Below are positions 12,793 through 24,575 of a stretch of 64,000 nt of DNA, piece by piece. The notes beneath the pieces are model-generated. The model saw nothing but the letters and a program-made list of their open reading frames with translations, was not told the DNA's origin and ran no database searches. The position numbers and the translations under genes were made by a program. Location of the stretch: NCBI GenBank assembly GCA_949752735.1, contig OX457037.1:13120432-13184431 (forward strand), given 5' to 3'. The stretch comes from Lumbricus terrestris (lineage: Eukaryota; Annelida; Clitellata; Crassiclitellata; Lumbricidae). The first letter of the stretch is position 1; every line of letters begins with the position of its first letter.

Positions 12793-15700
12793 TTACCAGT
12801 AGTTCTTTTTCTGACCGTAAGTCGGAAGGATAACGGTAAATAGGAGGACCATAAGGATTATTCCAAGGACGACTCCGGCTCCAGAAACTGCGTATGATAC
12901 GTTGCGCCAATACTGGGCTTTTGCGATCTGTCCATCGTATGCGTGGTTCTCTCCCATCGCTGCATCAAGAATAATTGAACAATCAAACTATAAGTCTTAT
13001 TGTACTGCAATTTTAATTGTGAGTGCTATCTATTTTTAAAGCGCCACAATATTCACAACAATAGTCATGATCAGTGGCGGCGCTAGGGGGACTGGGGGGA
13101 CTAAGCCCCCTACAAGAGGCTCAGCCCCCCCTAAAAAAATGGCCATCCGAAATTTTTTACAGTGAAATATCCACGATTTTGGGCTGACGACTAAAAAAAA
13201 GGTCGTGAGAAATTTTGGCGGCGAATAGGCCTATGGGAAATTTTCATGAGATTTCGGCCGACGACTAAAAAAAAGGTCGTCAGAAATTTTGGCGGCGAAA
13301 ATGCAAAATTTTCATGAGATTTCGGTCGAGGCTGCAGCCCCCCCAACTGAAATCCTGGCGCCGCCACTGGTCATGATCTTGGTAAGGACGTGACCTAGGA
13401 TTTCATAAACTGGAAAGGATATAGTTATAAGGAGGGCTATTATTCTGATGACGTTTCAATATAGGCCTACGCGTATGGTGACGTTGACAATGTTGGTTAG
13501 CATAATAAAAAGTCAGCTCTGTAAACATAATCGTTATAAGTTTGTCTTGATCGTCATCATAAAATGCAGATAAAAGATAAGGGAGAGGAAGAGACGCGAG
13601 AGAATGAAAGTGGAATGTGAAGGAACGCATTGGAGGAAACCTGAGTTGATGACCTCGTATACGGACCTCGTGGGCGTGGGCGTGGGGAGGGACCTGAGGG
13701 ACTACTCATGGGGGGGCCACATCACCTTCCCGAGACAGAATAGGCCTAGCTGGTAAAAATAAATAAATTTCTAAATGGGTGGGGCATGGCCGGCTTGGTC
13801 CCTCTGGATCCGTCCTTGAGTGTCGGTCATAAGCTTAATTAGGGTCAGATACGGTAACTCAGGTTAGGCGTCATGAGGGTTGGTTAGGGTCAAGTTAGAC
13901 GTGATGAGGGTCGGCTAGGGTTGGTGTTAGTGTCCTCTTTAGATTTTATTCAAAGATATTGCATAAAATAATGTCTCGTTCCCCGATACTGCAAATACGT
14001 CCAGTTAACATTCCCAATGAAAGCGCACTTAGCCTACGCTAAACATTCAATTACATGACTCAAATTTGACCTTGGAACGCGACCAACATGGGTCCGTGCA
14101 CTCGGGGGCTCACAACCGTGAAGCTTAACTAAGCTTAGATCGGTTTCTCTAGCGTCAGAGGCACTTCTTTTTTTTATCCTTTTAGTCTATTCTTCGTTCG
14201 TATAAAGGGAGGGTGCGGCTTATCTAACGATACACGTGGGAACATTCCGCATTAAGGTGGGTGCTAGGGGTGCTATAGCACCGGGACCCGCAGTTTTGAG
14301 GGTTCGTACAGGGCTAGATTAGCAAACGGGATGACATTGTTTCTGTTGAGAAAAAACTGTTGGGGCCCAACCCACAGCATTACAACAAAAGGACACACGA
14401 AGGCTTGACGAAGCGTACGTGTAATAGCCTACTGGCTTAGTTTGTACTATGGACAATGGACATTCTATTGTGACGACATCTCTTTGTTCTAATCACACTA
14501 TTATTACGTCACTAATTTTATTGCACGTGATGATTTTTACGTACATTATCAATTTGTTCTATGAAGTTTGTATTGTGACTGATTTCCTTGTTATGAGATC
14601 TTATTGCGTCACTAATTAACTTCGTCATGGACAAGTTGCTGCTATGGCAATAGCTCTGTAGGACGATAATTATATTATTTTCTTGCTCTACAACACTGTT
14701 GTTACGTCATTAGCTATGTATAGGGTCCCTATAGTGACAGTAACCTAGGAAAATGGCTTCCACCGTATTATGACGATCTCTCTCTGTTCCACAAAACTAA
14801 TATGTTTTGTTTGTTTGTATGTGCACTTGTTATAGCGCCCCTTCAAGCTCTTCCTACTCAGAGGCGCTCCCGTTTACAGCGCGGACACTACATCGGAGTT
14901 TCACGCCGAAGCGCTGAGCAATTGCGAGTGAAGAACTTGCCCAAGGTCCCTAGTTCTACGCGGCGGCTTGAGGTGGATTCAAACCTCCAACCCTCCGGCT
15001 GTTACGTCAAGCTGTCAGTGGCGGCGCCAGGATTTCAGTTTCGGGGGGGGGGGGGCTGAAGCCTCGACCGAAATCTCCAGAAAATTTTCCATTTTCGCCG
15101 CCGCCAAAATTTCTGACGAACTTTTTTTTTAGTCATCGGCCGAAATCTCATGAAAATTTTCCATATTCGCCGCCAAGAATTTCTGACGACCTTTTTTTGT
15201 CGTCAGCTTAAAATCGTGGATGTTTCACTGTAGAAAATTTCGGGTGGCCCCTTTTTTAGGGGGGCTGAGCCTCTTGATGGGGGGGCTTAGCCCCCCCTAG
15301 CGCCGCCACTGCAAGCTGTACTTTTTTTAATTGCAAGGACATTATTGAAACCCACTTTTAGTAGCGGTGGTGACCATGGGCGGAGTTTGGTTTCCGTTTG
15401 GGGGGGGGGGACTAAAAACTTGGTCCAGAAGGCGCGGCGCGAAAAAATTTCTTACTTTTTTGTCATCAGTTGGAAGTGCTTGGGGGCTAAGCCCGAAAAA
15501 ATGGACCATTTACACGGTAAAAAACACGACTACGGGGCTTCTTGGGGGCTTAGCCCACCCCCTAGCCCCTGATAAACTCCGCCCGTGGTGGTGATCGCTG
15601 GACACCATCGTCACAAATCACTCACAATAGAAAGTTACGCCTACGATGCCGATGCCGAGTGACTCGTGTATGACTATTAGGTACTAATTAAAGTGATCAT

Positions 15701-16103
15701 ACCAACCAGCAATTCCATAAGCGACACTTCCGAGCACCAGACAGAAGCACCAGTAGACGACACAGGACGCCACATAGGCCCATGTGAAGGACACGGGTGG
15801 CTCTGACAGTCCTCCTCTCTGGCCGCCCGGCATCTGAATGACCGTGCGCCGAGCAGGGGACTCTGCCGCGTGCTGCAGCTCTATCCCCTGGAGGGACCAG
15901 GCCGTCGGGATCGGTTGCGTAGCTACTGGTCTTGGCGTCACTGCAATGGCAAGGCGATTGGGATTCTCCGACCAACGGGGATAGACAACGGAAATGGAAT
16001 TGGAGGAGGAGGAGACAGGAGGAGGGTCGACCTTGTCAGTGGATGCCTCGGCTGGAATGAGAAGGATGTCATCATCGTCGTCAAGACCTGGATTTGAAGA
16101 CAT
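12793..16103 (-). CDS. CD225/dispanin-like two-segment membrane protein, paralog 1 (2 exons)
   Basis: Exon 1 is 16103-15707 and exon 2 is 12959-12793. The phase-1 intron has donor GTTGGT and acceptor GATGCAG, and the product is 187 aa. The N-terminal about 100 residues are low-complexity, with a DDDDD run, and rich in Ser/Pro. The first membrane segment follows (VSFTWAYVASCVVYWCFCLV, then LGSVAYGIA). After the splice junction comes ENHAYDG, a basic/aromatic stretch and a second hydrophobic segment, VSGAGVVLGIILMVLLFTVI, near the C-terminus. This matches the CD225 (PF04505) plan: two hydrophobic helices joined by a short polar loop, a disordered N-terminal half and an intron inside the domain. 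CD225 proteins include IFITMs and PRRT2, membrane-curvature or fusion regulators. Family membership is inferred from architecture and short motifs only. A paralog lies at 26.0-27.1 kb. Confidence 0.65.
13072..13369. mobile_element. hAT-type MITE, CAGTGGCGGCGC family, copy 1
   Basis: Ends CAGTGGCGGCGCTAGG and CCTGGCGCCGCCACTG form terminal inverted repeats, flanked by the perfect 8-bp target duplication GTCATGAT (13064-13071, 13370-13377). The interior holds copies of the motif cgactaaaaaaaaggtcgtc. It lies in the intron of CD225-like paralog 1. Confidence 0.92.
14818..15007 (-). mobile_element. tRNA-derived SINE, copy 2 (head truncated)
   Basis: The body and tail are highly similar to the copies at 4178 and 45146 (gcacttgttatagcgcccc...gaggcgctcccg...ggagtttcacgccgaagcgc). 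The B-box region is present as a degenerate attcaaacctcc. The tRNA-like head is cut near the anticodon-like region, just where a hAT-type MITE has landed at 15016. Confidence 0.8.
15016..15311. mobile_element. hAT-type MITE, CAGTGGCGGCGC family, copy 2
   Basis: CAGTGGCGGCGCCAGG and CTAGCGCCGCCACTG ends are flanked by the perfect 8-bp duplication CAAGCTGT (15008-15015, 15312-15319). The orientation is opposite to copy 1. The interior holds the same taaaaaaaggtcgtcag-type blocks. Confidence 0.92.
15312..15600. other. intron sequence with degenerate MITE-like material
   Basis: G-rich and C-rich blocks (ggggggggggactaaaaac, gggggcttagcccaccccc) resemble MITE interiors, but no clean terminal repeats or target duplication could be matched. 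The remainder up to 15706 belongs to the intron of CD225-like paralog 1. Confidence 0.35.
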
Positions 16104-17092
16104 TGCGTCCGGATTGTTGAAGATGATGGATGCGCTGAGGATGCTGAGGATGATGTTGTCAAGATGTTACACTCGGTCGAAACTGAAAGACATTTAAAAA
16201 AATTTAATCAGGTCAACAACTGAACATAATTTAATTTTTCTCCTCGTTTAATTTATCAGTCTTTTGTTCATTAAAAACGGAGTAGGGTAGATCAAAGTGA
16301 ACCAAGAATGACCCTTTATTTGCAAAATTGTCATGCGCCTGCATTTTCTTCGCTATAATTATTATTACATTTTGAGCTAGAAATGATATTTCTTCTTTAC
16401 AATTCTCGGGAGATAGATCTAGGCCTATATGGAGTTTTCACTAACTCATATCTTTCTGGTCACAGCACTGCGACTCATTACTGTCGTCAGTCTATAGCAC
16501 GCTAGCATCCGGACTCTTTAAGGCGTGGCACTCATACAACCCGGAAGTGGCGCTCGTTCGCTAAAACAAAGAGCAGGAGCGACATCATGCGGCGGTCGCT
16601 ATAAAAAAGCGTATGCTTTATACTCCGATGAAGTGATAGCCTACGAATTGGACAGAAGTAATAATTAAGACAGAAGACGCCATTGCTGCAGAGGAATCCC
16701 CATCGCAAACTTCCTGGTTGACTTCATCCTCTACCAATTTCCGACTAATTAAACGTTTCTGCGGCAGCCCTCGTATTATGCTCATTTAATAGACCTAGGT
16801 CTATGTGCGGTTTCAGTTTGTCAGATCATCAGAATGGCTCAGTCAACGACGATTACCCACCTTGTTTAATAATTATTATTAAGCAAAATACACAAATCTC
16901 TGCCTTAGTTTGATTTTAAGCAACTTCTACAGCCTACACGTTTGCTCAAATGAAACCAGAATGTACCTGAATTAAGCAGATATAGGCTGAGTAGAGGCCT
17001 TTGAAAAAATAGAATCAACCAACCGTAGACTGAGTCACTCCATTATTGAGACCTAACGGGGGAAAACCTATATGACTGGGTGTAGTTCTGAA
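16104..17092. other. upstream region of CD225-like paralog 1
   Basis: Includes the presumed promoter and 5' untranslated region of the minus-strand gene that starts at 16103. I see no transposon ends, exon or tandem array up to the MITE at 17101. Confidence 0.4.
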
Positions 17093-17100
17093 TGGCAGGG

Positions 17101-17293
17101 CAGGGCTTTTTTAACGTGCAGTTGTACACAAAATGTGCAGTTTTAAACGAATTTGTGCAGTTGTAGAAGCACTTATGTACAGTTAAAAACTAGCAAAAAG
17201 GTCGTTGTCCTCGGATTGGAAGTAATTTACCATGGAGGATGGGAGGGAAAAGAAGGAGTTGTGCAGTTCTAAAATTCCTTAAAAACAGCGCTG
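17101..17293. mobile_element. hAT-type MITE, CAGGGCTTTTTTAACGTGCAG family, copy 1
   Basis: Begins CAGGGCTTTTTTAACG and ends AAAACAGCGCTG, flanked by the perfect 8-bp duplication TGGCAGGG (17093-17100, 17294-17301). The interior has several gtgcagttgtag/gtgcagtt blocks. Copies with the same body occur at 30384 (inverted) and 53974. Confidence 0.9.
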
Positions 17294-17539
17294 TGGCAGG
17301 GTATACAGTATACACTATAGGCCTACACTATACGGTCGAAGGCTTTATTACTCTTGCTCCTGCAATAGTGTGTTTGCTTCCTGTTACGTCGTGTATTTTT
17401 ATGTTGGAATGATAATAGGCTACATGTAGGGCCTATATCATATTCCGTTCATCGTTTAGGTCTAACTTTGTCTGTGTTGGTCTATCTTCGTGGATGTCTT
17501 TGTATAGGCGTATGTATCTTTTTATGCATTGAATGCACT

Positions 17540-17872
17540 CTGTTTCATAGGCAGGCTTTCTGTCTATAATGCCTCTGTCTCTATCGGTGTATCTGTCTAT
17601 GTCTCTGTCTCTCGGTGTATCTGTCTATGTCTCTGTCTCTCGGTGTATCTGTCTATGTCTCTGTCTCCGCGTCTTTGTCGATCTATATATAGTTTAAACT
17701 TCTGTCTGTCTGCCTGCCTCCCTCTGTCTCTGTCTCTGTCGCTCTCTGTCTCCCTCTCTCTCTCTCTATGTATCTATCTCACTGTCTCTGTCTTTGTCTC
17801 TGTCTCTGTCTGTGCCTCTGTCTCTGTTTGTATCTCTGTCTCTGTCTCTGCCTCTGTCTCTCTCTCCGGCAA
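17540..17872. repeat. pyrimidine-rich CTGTCT microsatellite
   Basis: Imperfect tandem TCTGTC/TCTCTG units, including a higher-order unit (ctcggtgtatctgtctatgt) repeated three times. The long open frames here are an effect of repeat composition. Confidence 0.9.
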
Positions 17873-18082
17873 CTGCAGGTATGCATGGCATGCAGTTTGT
17901 TTCAGCGAACGTCTGTGCACGTGCTTGCGTATTTCTTTATTAGCCTGTATTATAGATGTATATTATCTATCCATGGCCATGCATGGATGCTATTTCGCCA
18001 GTTGATTAACTCGTGAATGTTGCGTCTGATCGTCTATTAAATAATAATTATGGACCCAGTTTTCATTGATCGGGTGAGATCC

Positions 18083-18437
18083 ATTTATCATTACCACCAC
18101 AACCATCACCACCACCATCACCACCACTACCACCACCACCATCACCACAAAAACCACCATCACCACCATCACCACAACCACCATCACCACCACCACCATC
18201 ATCACCACCACCATCATCACCACCACCATCATCATCATCACCACCACCATCACCACCACCACCATCATCACCACCACCATCATCATCATCACCACCACCA
18301 TCACCACCACCACCATCATCACCACCACCATCATCACCACCACCATCATCATCATCACCACCACCACCACCATCACCACCACCACCATCACCACTACCAC
18401 CACCACCACCACCATCACCACCATCACCACCATCACG
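18083..18437. repeat. ACC/ATC trinucleotide microsatellite
   Basis: About 355 bases of CAC/CAT triplets with longer-period internal copies (caccaccaccatcatcatc). It reads as polyhistidine on the plus strand and polyvaline/methionine on the minus strand. No flanking conserved exon supports translation. Confidence 0.95.
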
Positions 18438-18464
18438 CGGACCGTCGTGGCTCGCAGTTCCCAG

Positions 18465-18612
18465 ATAAGGTTGATTCGACCCGGACCACCACGGACTACT
18501 CTCACGGGCAACCCTTCTAACTCAACGCAGCGCTTCTGAATAAACTGGTGCCCCGCGCTTGGCTTTTGAGTGGCGCTTTAGAAATCGCGAGTTTACGATT
18601 ACGATTACGATT
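18465..18612 (+). mobile_element. SINE-like element with (ACGATT)n tail, copy 1
   Basis: Contains cgacccggaccaccacggac, then the shared core (aataaactggtgccccgcgc, gagtggcgctttagaaatcgcgag), and ends in tandem tttacgattacgattacgatt. The same core and tail occur in six other places in the window in both orientations, so it is a dispersed retroposon-like family. Confidence 0.75.
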
Positions 18613-18748
18613 GATTCAACATTGTTCAACATGAAAAATTCTAAAATTATACTCAAAGGCTAAAAGTCAGTCAGGACGCCAGCGTTACAGCGTTATACGT
18701 GATCGATGCACGATGGAAGTTCGAATCGGGTTGATAGACAAACCCGAG

Positions 18749-18756
18749 AGAGAGAG

Positions 18757-18787
<31 letters not shown>

Positions 18788-18935
18788 GACACACTGACTG
18801 ACTGACTGACTGACTGACTGACTGACCGACCGACCGACCGACCGACCGACCGACCGACCGACCGACCGACCGACCGATTGACCGACCGACCGACCGACTG
18901 ACCGACCAACTGACTGACTGACTGACTTATTGACT
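18749..18935. repeat. AC dinucleotide run followed by GACT/GACC tetranucleotide array
   Basis: An (AC)n block at 18758-18779 is followed by GACT repeats, then GACC repeats, then GACT repeats again. A purely compound microsatellite. Confidence 0.95.
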
Positions 18936-19402
18936 GACTAGGTTAGAAGTGCTTGTAATATTCCACAAGTGGCCTACTGAACCGACGATGGCGTACATGT
19001 ACATGTATACGTGTTTCCTGTTGCCAGAATAATACTTTGACAACACACGTGAATAAACTTGGTTTGGCGAACCAAGTGACCTGAGAATTCATCGCTAGAG
19101 AAGAATGCATGAAAATAGGAAATTTATAGATGTTAATTGTTTGTTACATGTTTAACGACACTGCCATTTCAAAGATGATTAGTGTCGCCACGCCATTTAG
19201 GTCTCCGTGGACGGACCGTGCTAGCCCGAGATTTTGAACCTATGAAAAAGCCACCTTTCGAGCAGCGAACCGCGGCCCACACGCTCTCTTTCACAGAGTT
19301 CCGTAGGCCTACAGACGCGCGGTCAGTGCTCTTACCGGTGTAGCTATAAGCGAGCCAGTAAATTATTGTTATAGATAACAAATAGCGTTTATATAACATT
19401 AT

Positions 19403-19650
19403 TTGCCATCGCCATCATCATCGTCCTCGTCGTCATCATCGTCATCGTCGTCATCGTCGTCATCGTCATCATCATCATCATCATCGTCATCGTCGTCATC
19501 GTCATCGCAGATACAGACAGAGTCATCGTCATCGTCGCCGTCGTCACCGTCATCGTCGTCGTCGTCATCGTCGTCGTCGTCATTGTCATCATCATCATCG
19601 TCGGCATCGCCATCGTCGTCAACGTCATCGACATCGCCGCCATCATCATG
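19403..19650. repeat. TCA/TCG trinucleotide microsatellite
   Basis: Alternating cgtcatcatcgtcg units for about 250 bases, interrupted once near 19507-19526 by agatacagacagag. Polyserine in one frame; no evidence for a gene. Confidence 0.93.
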
Positions 19651-19820
19651 GACGAACAGCGTTTACTCCCATCACATTATTTAATGTCATCAAACGATGT
19701 TATTTACGACTCTCAGGTTTTCCACAACACAATCGTTTCCCGTCTCTATGCAATATTGATTATACTGAATTATCACGTTGCAAATTCTTTGCATAAGCTA
19801 GGCCTATACGAGTAGCCTAT

Positions 19821-21344
19821 CAGTGTTTAATCTAGACGTCTCTGGGGGGGAAGTTCCCCCCCCAGGATTGACATTTTCCCCCCCCAGAAAAAATTGCCGA
19901 AATGATATTGGATTTTAGTTACTGCTTTCGTCATTGTTTTAAGTGAAGTGTTATAATATATCGTGATATTATTTATTATTATAAGATTATAATGACATTA
20001 TTTTACTACTATAATATATGATACTATCATGTTAAGATGACACCTTAAAATGCAGCCATTGCAATGTGGAAATTCAAAAGTTTCTAATAAGTCACTGAAA
20101 AAGTACAGATATTTTGTTAAGATGACCCCTTAAAATGCTGCCATTGCAATGTGGAAATCCAGAAATTTTCTAATGGGTCACTGAAAATATACAGCTATTT
20201 TGTTAAGAAGACCCCTTAAAATGCTCCCATTGTAATGTGGAAATTCAAAAATTTTCTGATGGGTCACTGAAACAGTACAGCTCTTTTGTTAAGACGACAC
20301 CTTAAAATGCTGCATTTTGCAATGTGGAAATCCAAAATTTTTCTGATGGGTCACTGAAAAAGTACAGCTATTTTGTTAAGACGACACCTTAAAATGCTGC
20401 CATTGCAATGTGGAAATCAAAAAAATTTCTGATGGGTCACTGAAAAAGTACAGATATTTTGTTAAGACGACACCTTAAAATGCTGCCATTGTAATGTGGA
20501 AATTCAAAAAGTTTCTAATGGGTCACTGAAACAGTACAGCTATTTTGTTAAGACGACACCTTAAAATGCTGCCATTGCAATGTGGAAATCAAAAAATTTT
20601 CTGATGGGTCACTGAAAAAGTACAGCTATTTTGTTAAGACGACACCTTAAAATGCTGCCATTGTAATGTGGAAATTCAAAAAGTTTCTAATGGGTCACTG
20701 AAACAGTACAGCTATTTTGTTAAGATGACCCCTTAAAATGCTGCCATTGCAATGTGGAAATCCAGAAATTTTCTAATGGGTCACTGAAAATATACAGCTA
20801 TTTTGTTAAGACGACACCTTAAAATGCTGCCATTGTAATGTGGAAATTCAAAAAGTTTCTAATGGGTCACTGAAACAGTACAGCTATTTTGTTAAGACGA
20901 CACCTTAAAATGCTGCATTTTGCAATGTGGAAATCAAAAAATTTTCTGATGGGTCACTGAAAAAGTACAGCTATTTTGTTAAGATGATACCTTAAAATGC
21001 TGCCATTGCAATGTGGAAATTCAAAAAGTTTCTGACATGGTCACTGAAATAGTACAGCTATTTTGTTAAGATGACCCCTTAAAATGCTGCCATTGCAATG
21101 TGGAAATTTTCTAATGGGTCACAGAAAATGTACAGCTATTTTGTTAAGACGACACCTTAAAATGCTGCTATTGAAATGTGGAAATTCAAAAAGTTTCTGA
21201 TGGGGAGGGGCGCATCCCCCTCTCTATACCCCTCCCCGTCTCGGTGCTACGTGCATCACGAGCGTCCTTCGGACATTCAAATGTCTCCCCCCCCAGAAAC
21301 CCCAATTCCCCCCCCGGGGGGGGGGGGAAATAGATTAAACACTG
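19821..21344. mobile_element. terminal-inverted-repeat element containing an 86-bp satellite
   Basis: Perfect 14-bp inverted ends, CAGTGTTTAATCTA (19821-19834) and TAGATTAAACACTG (21331-21344), are flanked by GTAGCCTAT on both sides (19812-19820 and 21345-21353). A 9-bp target duplication suggests a Mutator-like element; an 8-bp hAT duplication plus a chance base is the alternative. Both ends carry long G or C runs just inside the terminal repeats. The centre is a tandem array. There is no coding capacity. Confidence 0.85.
20031..21200 (+). repeat. 86-bp tandem repeat, about 14 units
   Basis: The unit starts gttaagacgacaccttaaaa and includes ctgccattgcaatgtggaaa and gggtcactgaaaaagtacag. Successive gttaag starts are spaced 86 or 87 bases (for example 20116, 20202, 20288, 20375). 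Variants alternate between atgaccccttaaaat and acgacaccttaaaat, hinting at higher-order units. Confidence 0.95.
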
Positions 21345-21353
21345 GTAGCCTAT

Positions 21354-23170
21354 ACATGTATTATTATGCGCTCATCGCATTCATTGCAATAAGCGTTCCC
21401 CGCTTTTGACGTCAACGAATTCGCAGGTGTTTGGTCTGTATACGTCGGTGACGCATTAAAGATGGCGATGCTATATAAATTCTTGAAATGAATGAACGAA
21501 TCAATAAATAATCAATTGAATAATTAACCTATCGGAATATATCGATTAAATGTTGGCTTTATATAAAATTGATTGATCGATTGATTAGGCAGCGCCTTTT
21601 CCTATAGCTAGTTCATAAACAATGCCTGCCGGAGTGAAGTAACAATTCGAATTATTTATTTATTTATTTTTGGCACGTAGGCCTACTATATTATGCGAAT
21701 CTGAAACTCAGCCGCACCGCCGCGCAAGGCAGGACGTGTCGGCGAACAGCCAATGAAGGTGCCGTTCAGATCACGGAATCTGATCAGTATACTCGAAACG
21801 ACAGTCATTAGGCTGTAGTCCGCTTTTTCACTACCTGATAGATCACATCCAAGATGTGTGGAATTATCTTGGATCACATCTATCTGGTCACCGTTACATG
21901 GTATAAGCGTAATCTTTAAAGTTTCAACGAGACACTCGAAATCCATGCGCAGGGCTGGTATGCACATGACACAGCATAAGGTAATCACAAATAGTGCCTA
22001 AACGCGACTTAGCAATTCCCTATATAGCCATTGGAATGTATCCGTATGCACGAGAAAAAATAGCAACGAGAATAACTAATCTACACATTCCTTGCACCCG
22101 ACGATGCATGACGCTTGCTCTTCCCCCAATTCAATAGGTTATAGCTGAGCGCGCATGCGTGAAAGATATTTATATGCGATCGTTGCCAGCGTGGGGTAAA
22201 CAGATTCAGACCCAAAGACGGGCCATAGGGAAATGCCGACGGCTGCCTATTGTTCGCGCTGTCCAGCTAACGTCGGCCGTCTATTGTTCACAATTGGAGT
22301 AGCCGGCGTGCTCCTACCTCGGAATTGGAATAACGTTATACCTAGTTTAATTCGCTAATCTCAAGCCGTGCATACGGAAATAACCCAGTATTCCCGTAGA
22401 GGCCAGATTTTAGCCAAATATACGAGTTATACCCTCATGTGCATACGGGCCCTGGGCACTAGCTTATTCACGAGCACTCAGTGCAACACGAATATTCATG
22501 GACATCGCTGCGCAGTAATAGTCTAACGAGCCTCACAGCGTAGGATGGAGGGAGGGCGGAGGGACGAACGAACAGTGAAGGAATGGAATGATGCAGACAT
22601 GCAGACACACACACACCAATATAGGCAGAGACCCCAACTATGCACCCGCATTTATTGTTATAAAATAATTAAATTTAAATAAGACCTACCGTTTTCCCAA
22701 CATACATGTAGACGCTCCTTTTCTACAGTAGCATTCTACGAACCAGGACGCATTGTATCCGAGATTTATTCCATGCAGCTTATTAAGGCCGCGATAAAAG
22801 TGTTGATCATAATAGTTCTACTGAACCGACCGCATTTTCTGCCAACCCTGCTCAGTCACGTGACATGTCACCATGTTATCCTGTTACCTCATTGTAATGC
22901 ATAATTAAATCTCTTTGGAGATCCGTGACAGTCGGTTGGGTAACATATTAACCTATTAACCTATCGACCCAGAAGCCCGGGGTTAATCTGATATTCCCTT
23001 CAAGAGAACTAGATTATATGCAGAGTGCACTGACTTATAACAACCTCTCAGACTGTCTTCGTATTGATTTCTTTTGAGTGCTTCTTGTATTGTCTTGTAT
23101 TGCATAGGACCGACTTGGAGGTGTAGGCTACAAAGTGCTTCTAGCAGTGGCAACTATTCGGAGGCGCTCC
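21354..23170. other. intergenic sequence; one minor minus-strand open frame
   Basis: Mostly unrecognisable. A 100-codon minus-strand frame at 21988-21686 begins with a short hydrophobic stretch and has several cysteines, but no family was recognised and no exon neighbours were found. It is not called as a gene. The piece near 21460-21500 (ggcgatgctatataaattcttg) resembles a LINE 3' tail. Confidence 0.35.
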
Positions 23171-23317
23171 CATGCCGCGCGAGGAGCTCCCTGAGGAAAT
23201 AAGCAGACACGGTCAATACAGTATAGGCCTCAGCTACCTAACTTATCTGTTAGATACCATATCTAACGTCACATCCAACAGTCATCGACTGGCCACCTTG
23301 GTTAGCCTATGTAAACG

Positions 23318-23525
23318 TGCACGTATGTATGTATGTATGTATGTATGTATGTATGTATGTATGTATGTATGTATGTATGTATGTATGTATGTATGTATGT
23401 ATGTATGTATGTATGTATGTATGTATGCATGCATGTATGTATGCATGTATGTATGCATGTATGTATGCACGTATGTACGTATTTATGTGTGCATATAATG
23501 TATGTATGTATGTATGTATGCATGC
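23318..23525. repeat. ATGT tetranucleotide microsatellite
   Basis: An almost perfect (TATG)n run to about 23425, then a zone of tatgcatg variants. Open in several frames as an artefact of the 4-base period. Confidence 0.96.
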
Positions 23526-24263
23526 ATACATACATGTACTTGCATGCATCCATTTTCGTATGATTACTTGAATTTACTTCGTTAGTCAAAAGAGTAAAAA
23601 AGACGTTTTCAAGTTAATGAATATAAATCGTTTTCTTATTTACAATTATAGTAAACAACAATTTTGAAAGGATACTTAAACTACTAACATCAATAGCAAA
23701 CCAAACAATCGTACAGCCAGAAGCGGGGAGAATCGGCTTGGCTAACAAAACTCATAGGCTATACTGTCATACACGCTATCATTCACACTATCAGAGACTA
23801 AGACGAGATCCGGATATTAAATTATCGGCCTTAGACAAAAACCGTAGCACAATAATAATTTTTACTAAACCGAATTCGGTCTTAAATGTCTACAGCGACT
23901 GATGCGTTTATTGACACACGGTCACACCATTTCGAAGATGATTGGCTTTTCCTGACGAGTTGTTCGCTTAATATATAAGGTATAGCCTACCCTCTGAACA
24001 TTCCCTCTAGGCAACAATAGGATGTGTGTTTTAACTATTTGTTCATAGCGTGTGCGTATCACTCCAAACAGTAGGCTAGTCCGATGCATGCATGTATTCA
24101 TACGCATATAGACACGTAACCTATGCATGTATGCATGTAAGCATTCTTGAGGGAAAGGAACATAGATATGAGGAAAGCCATGGACCAACCAGAGACAGAG
24201 CAATGTGGAAACGTCATGTAAAAAGTCTCATCGTTAACGCAAAACGCTTAACGAAAGAGAGAA

Positions 24264-24301
24264 AAGAAGAAGAAGAAGAAGAAGAAGAAGAAGAAGAAGA
24301 A

Positions 24302-24332
<31 letters not shown>

Positions 24333-24490
24333 AAGAAGAAGAAGAAGAAGAAGAAGAGGAAGAGGAAGAGGAAGAGGAAGAGGAAGAGGAAGAGGAAGAG
24401 GAAGAGGAAGAGGAAGAGGAAGAGGAAGAGGAAGAGGAAGAGGAAGAGGAAGAGGAAGAGGAAGAGGAAGAGGAAGAGGAAGAGGAAGAA

Positions 24491-24525
<35 letters not shown>

Positions 24526-24575
24526 AGAAGAAGAAGAAGAAGAAGAAGAAGAAGAAGAAGAAGAAGAAGAAGGCA
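24264..24575. repeat. GAA / GAGGAA purine microsatellite
   Basis: A (GAA)n block, then a regular (GAGGAA)n block at about 24355-24488, then (GAA)n again. A homopurine/homopyrimidine tract of more than 300 bases, capable in principle of triplex formation. The polyserine and polyphenylalanine frames are artefacts. Confidence 0.96.

Noticed and set aside
18050..18520. Long polyhistidine open frame (plus) and polyvaline/methionine frame (minus)
   Set aside because: Both are translations of a CAC/CAT microsatellite. No conserved flanking exon or start context supports a gene.
21686..21988. 100-codon minus-strand frame with a hydrophobic start
   Set aside because: No recognisable family, no partner exon and no transcript evidence; kept only as a note in the intergenic entry.
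23172..23589. Several open frames with MYVC/MHTYI repeats
   Set aside because: The ATGT tetranucleotide repeat keeps frames on both strands open; no gene.
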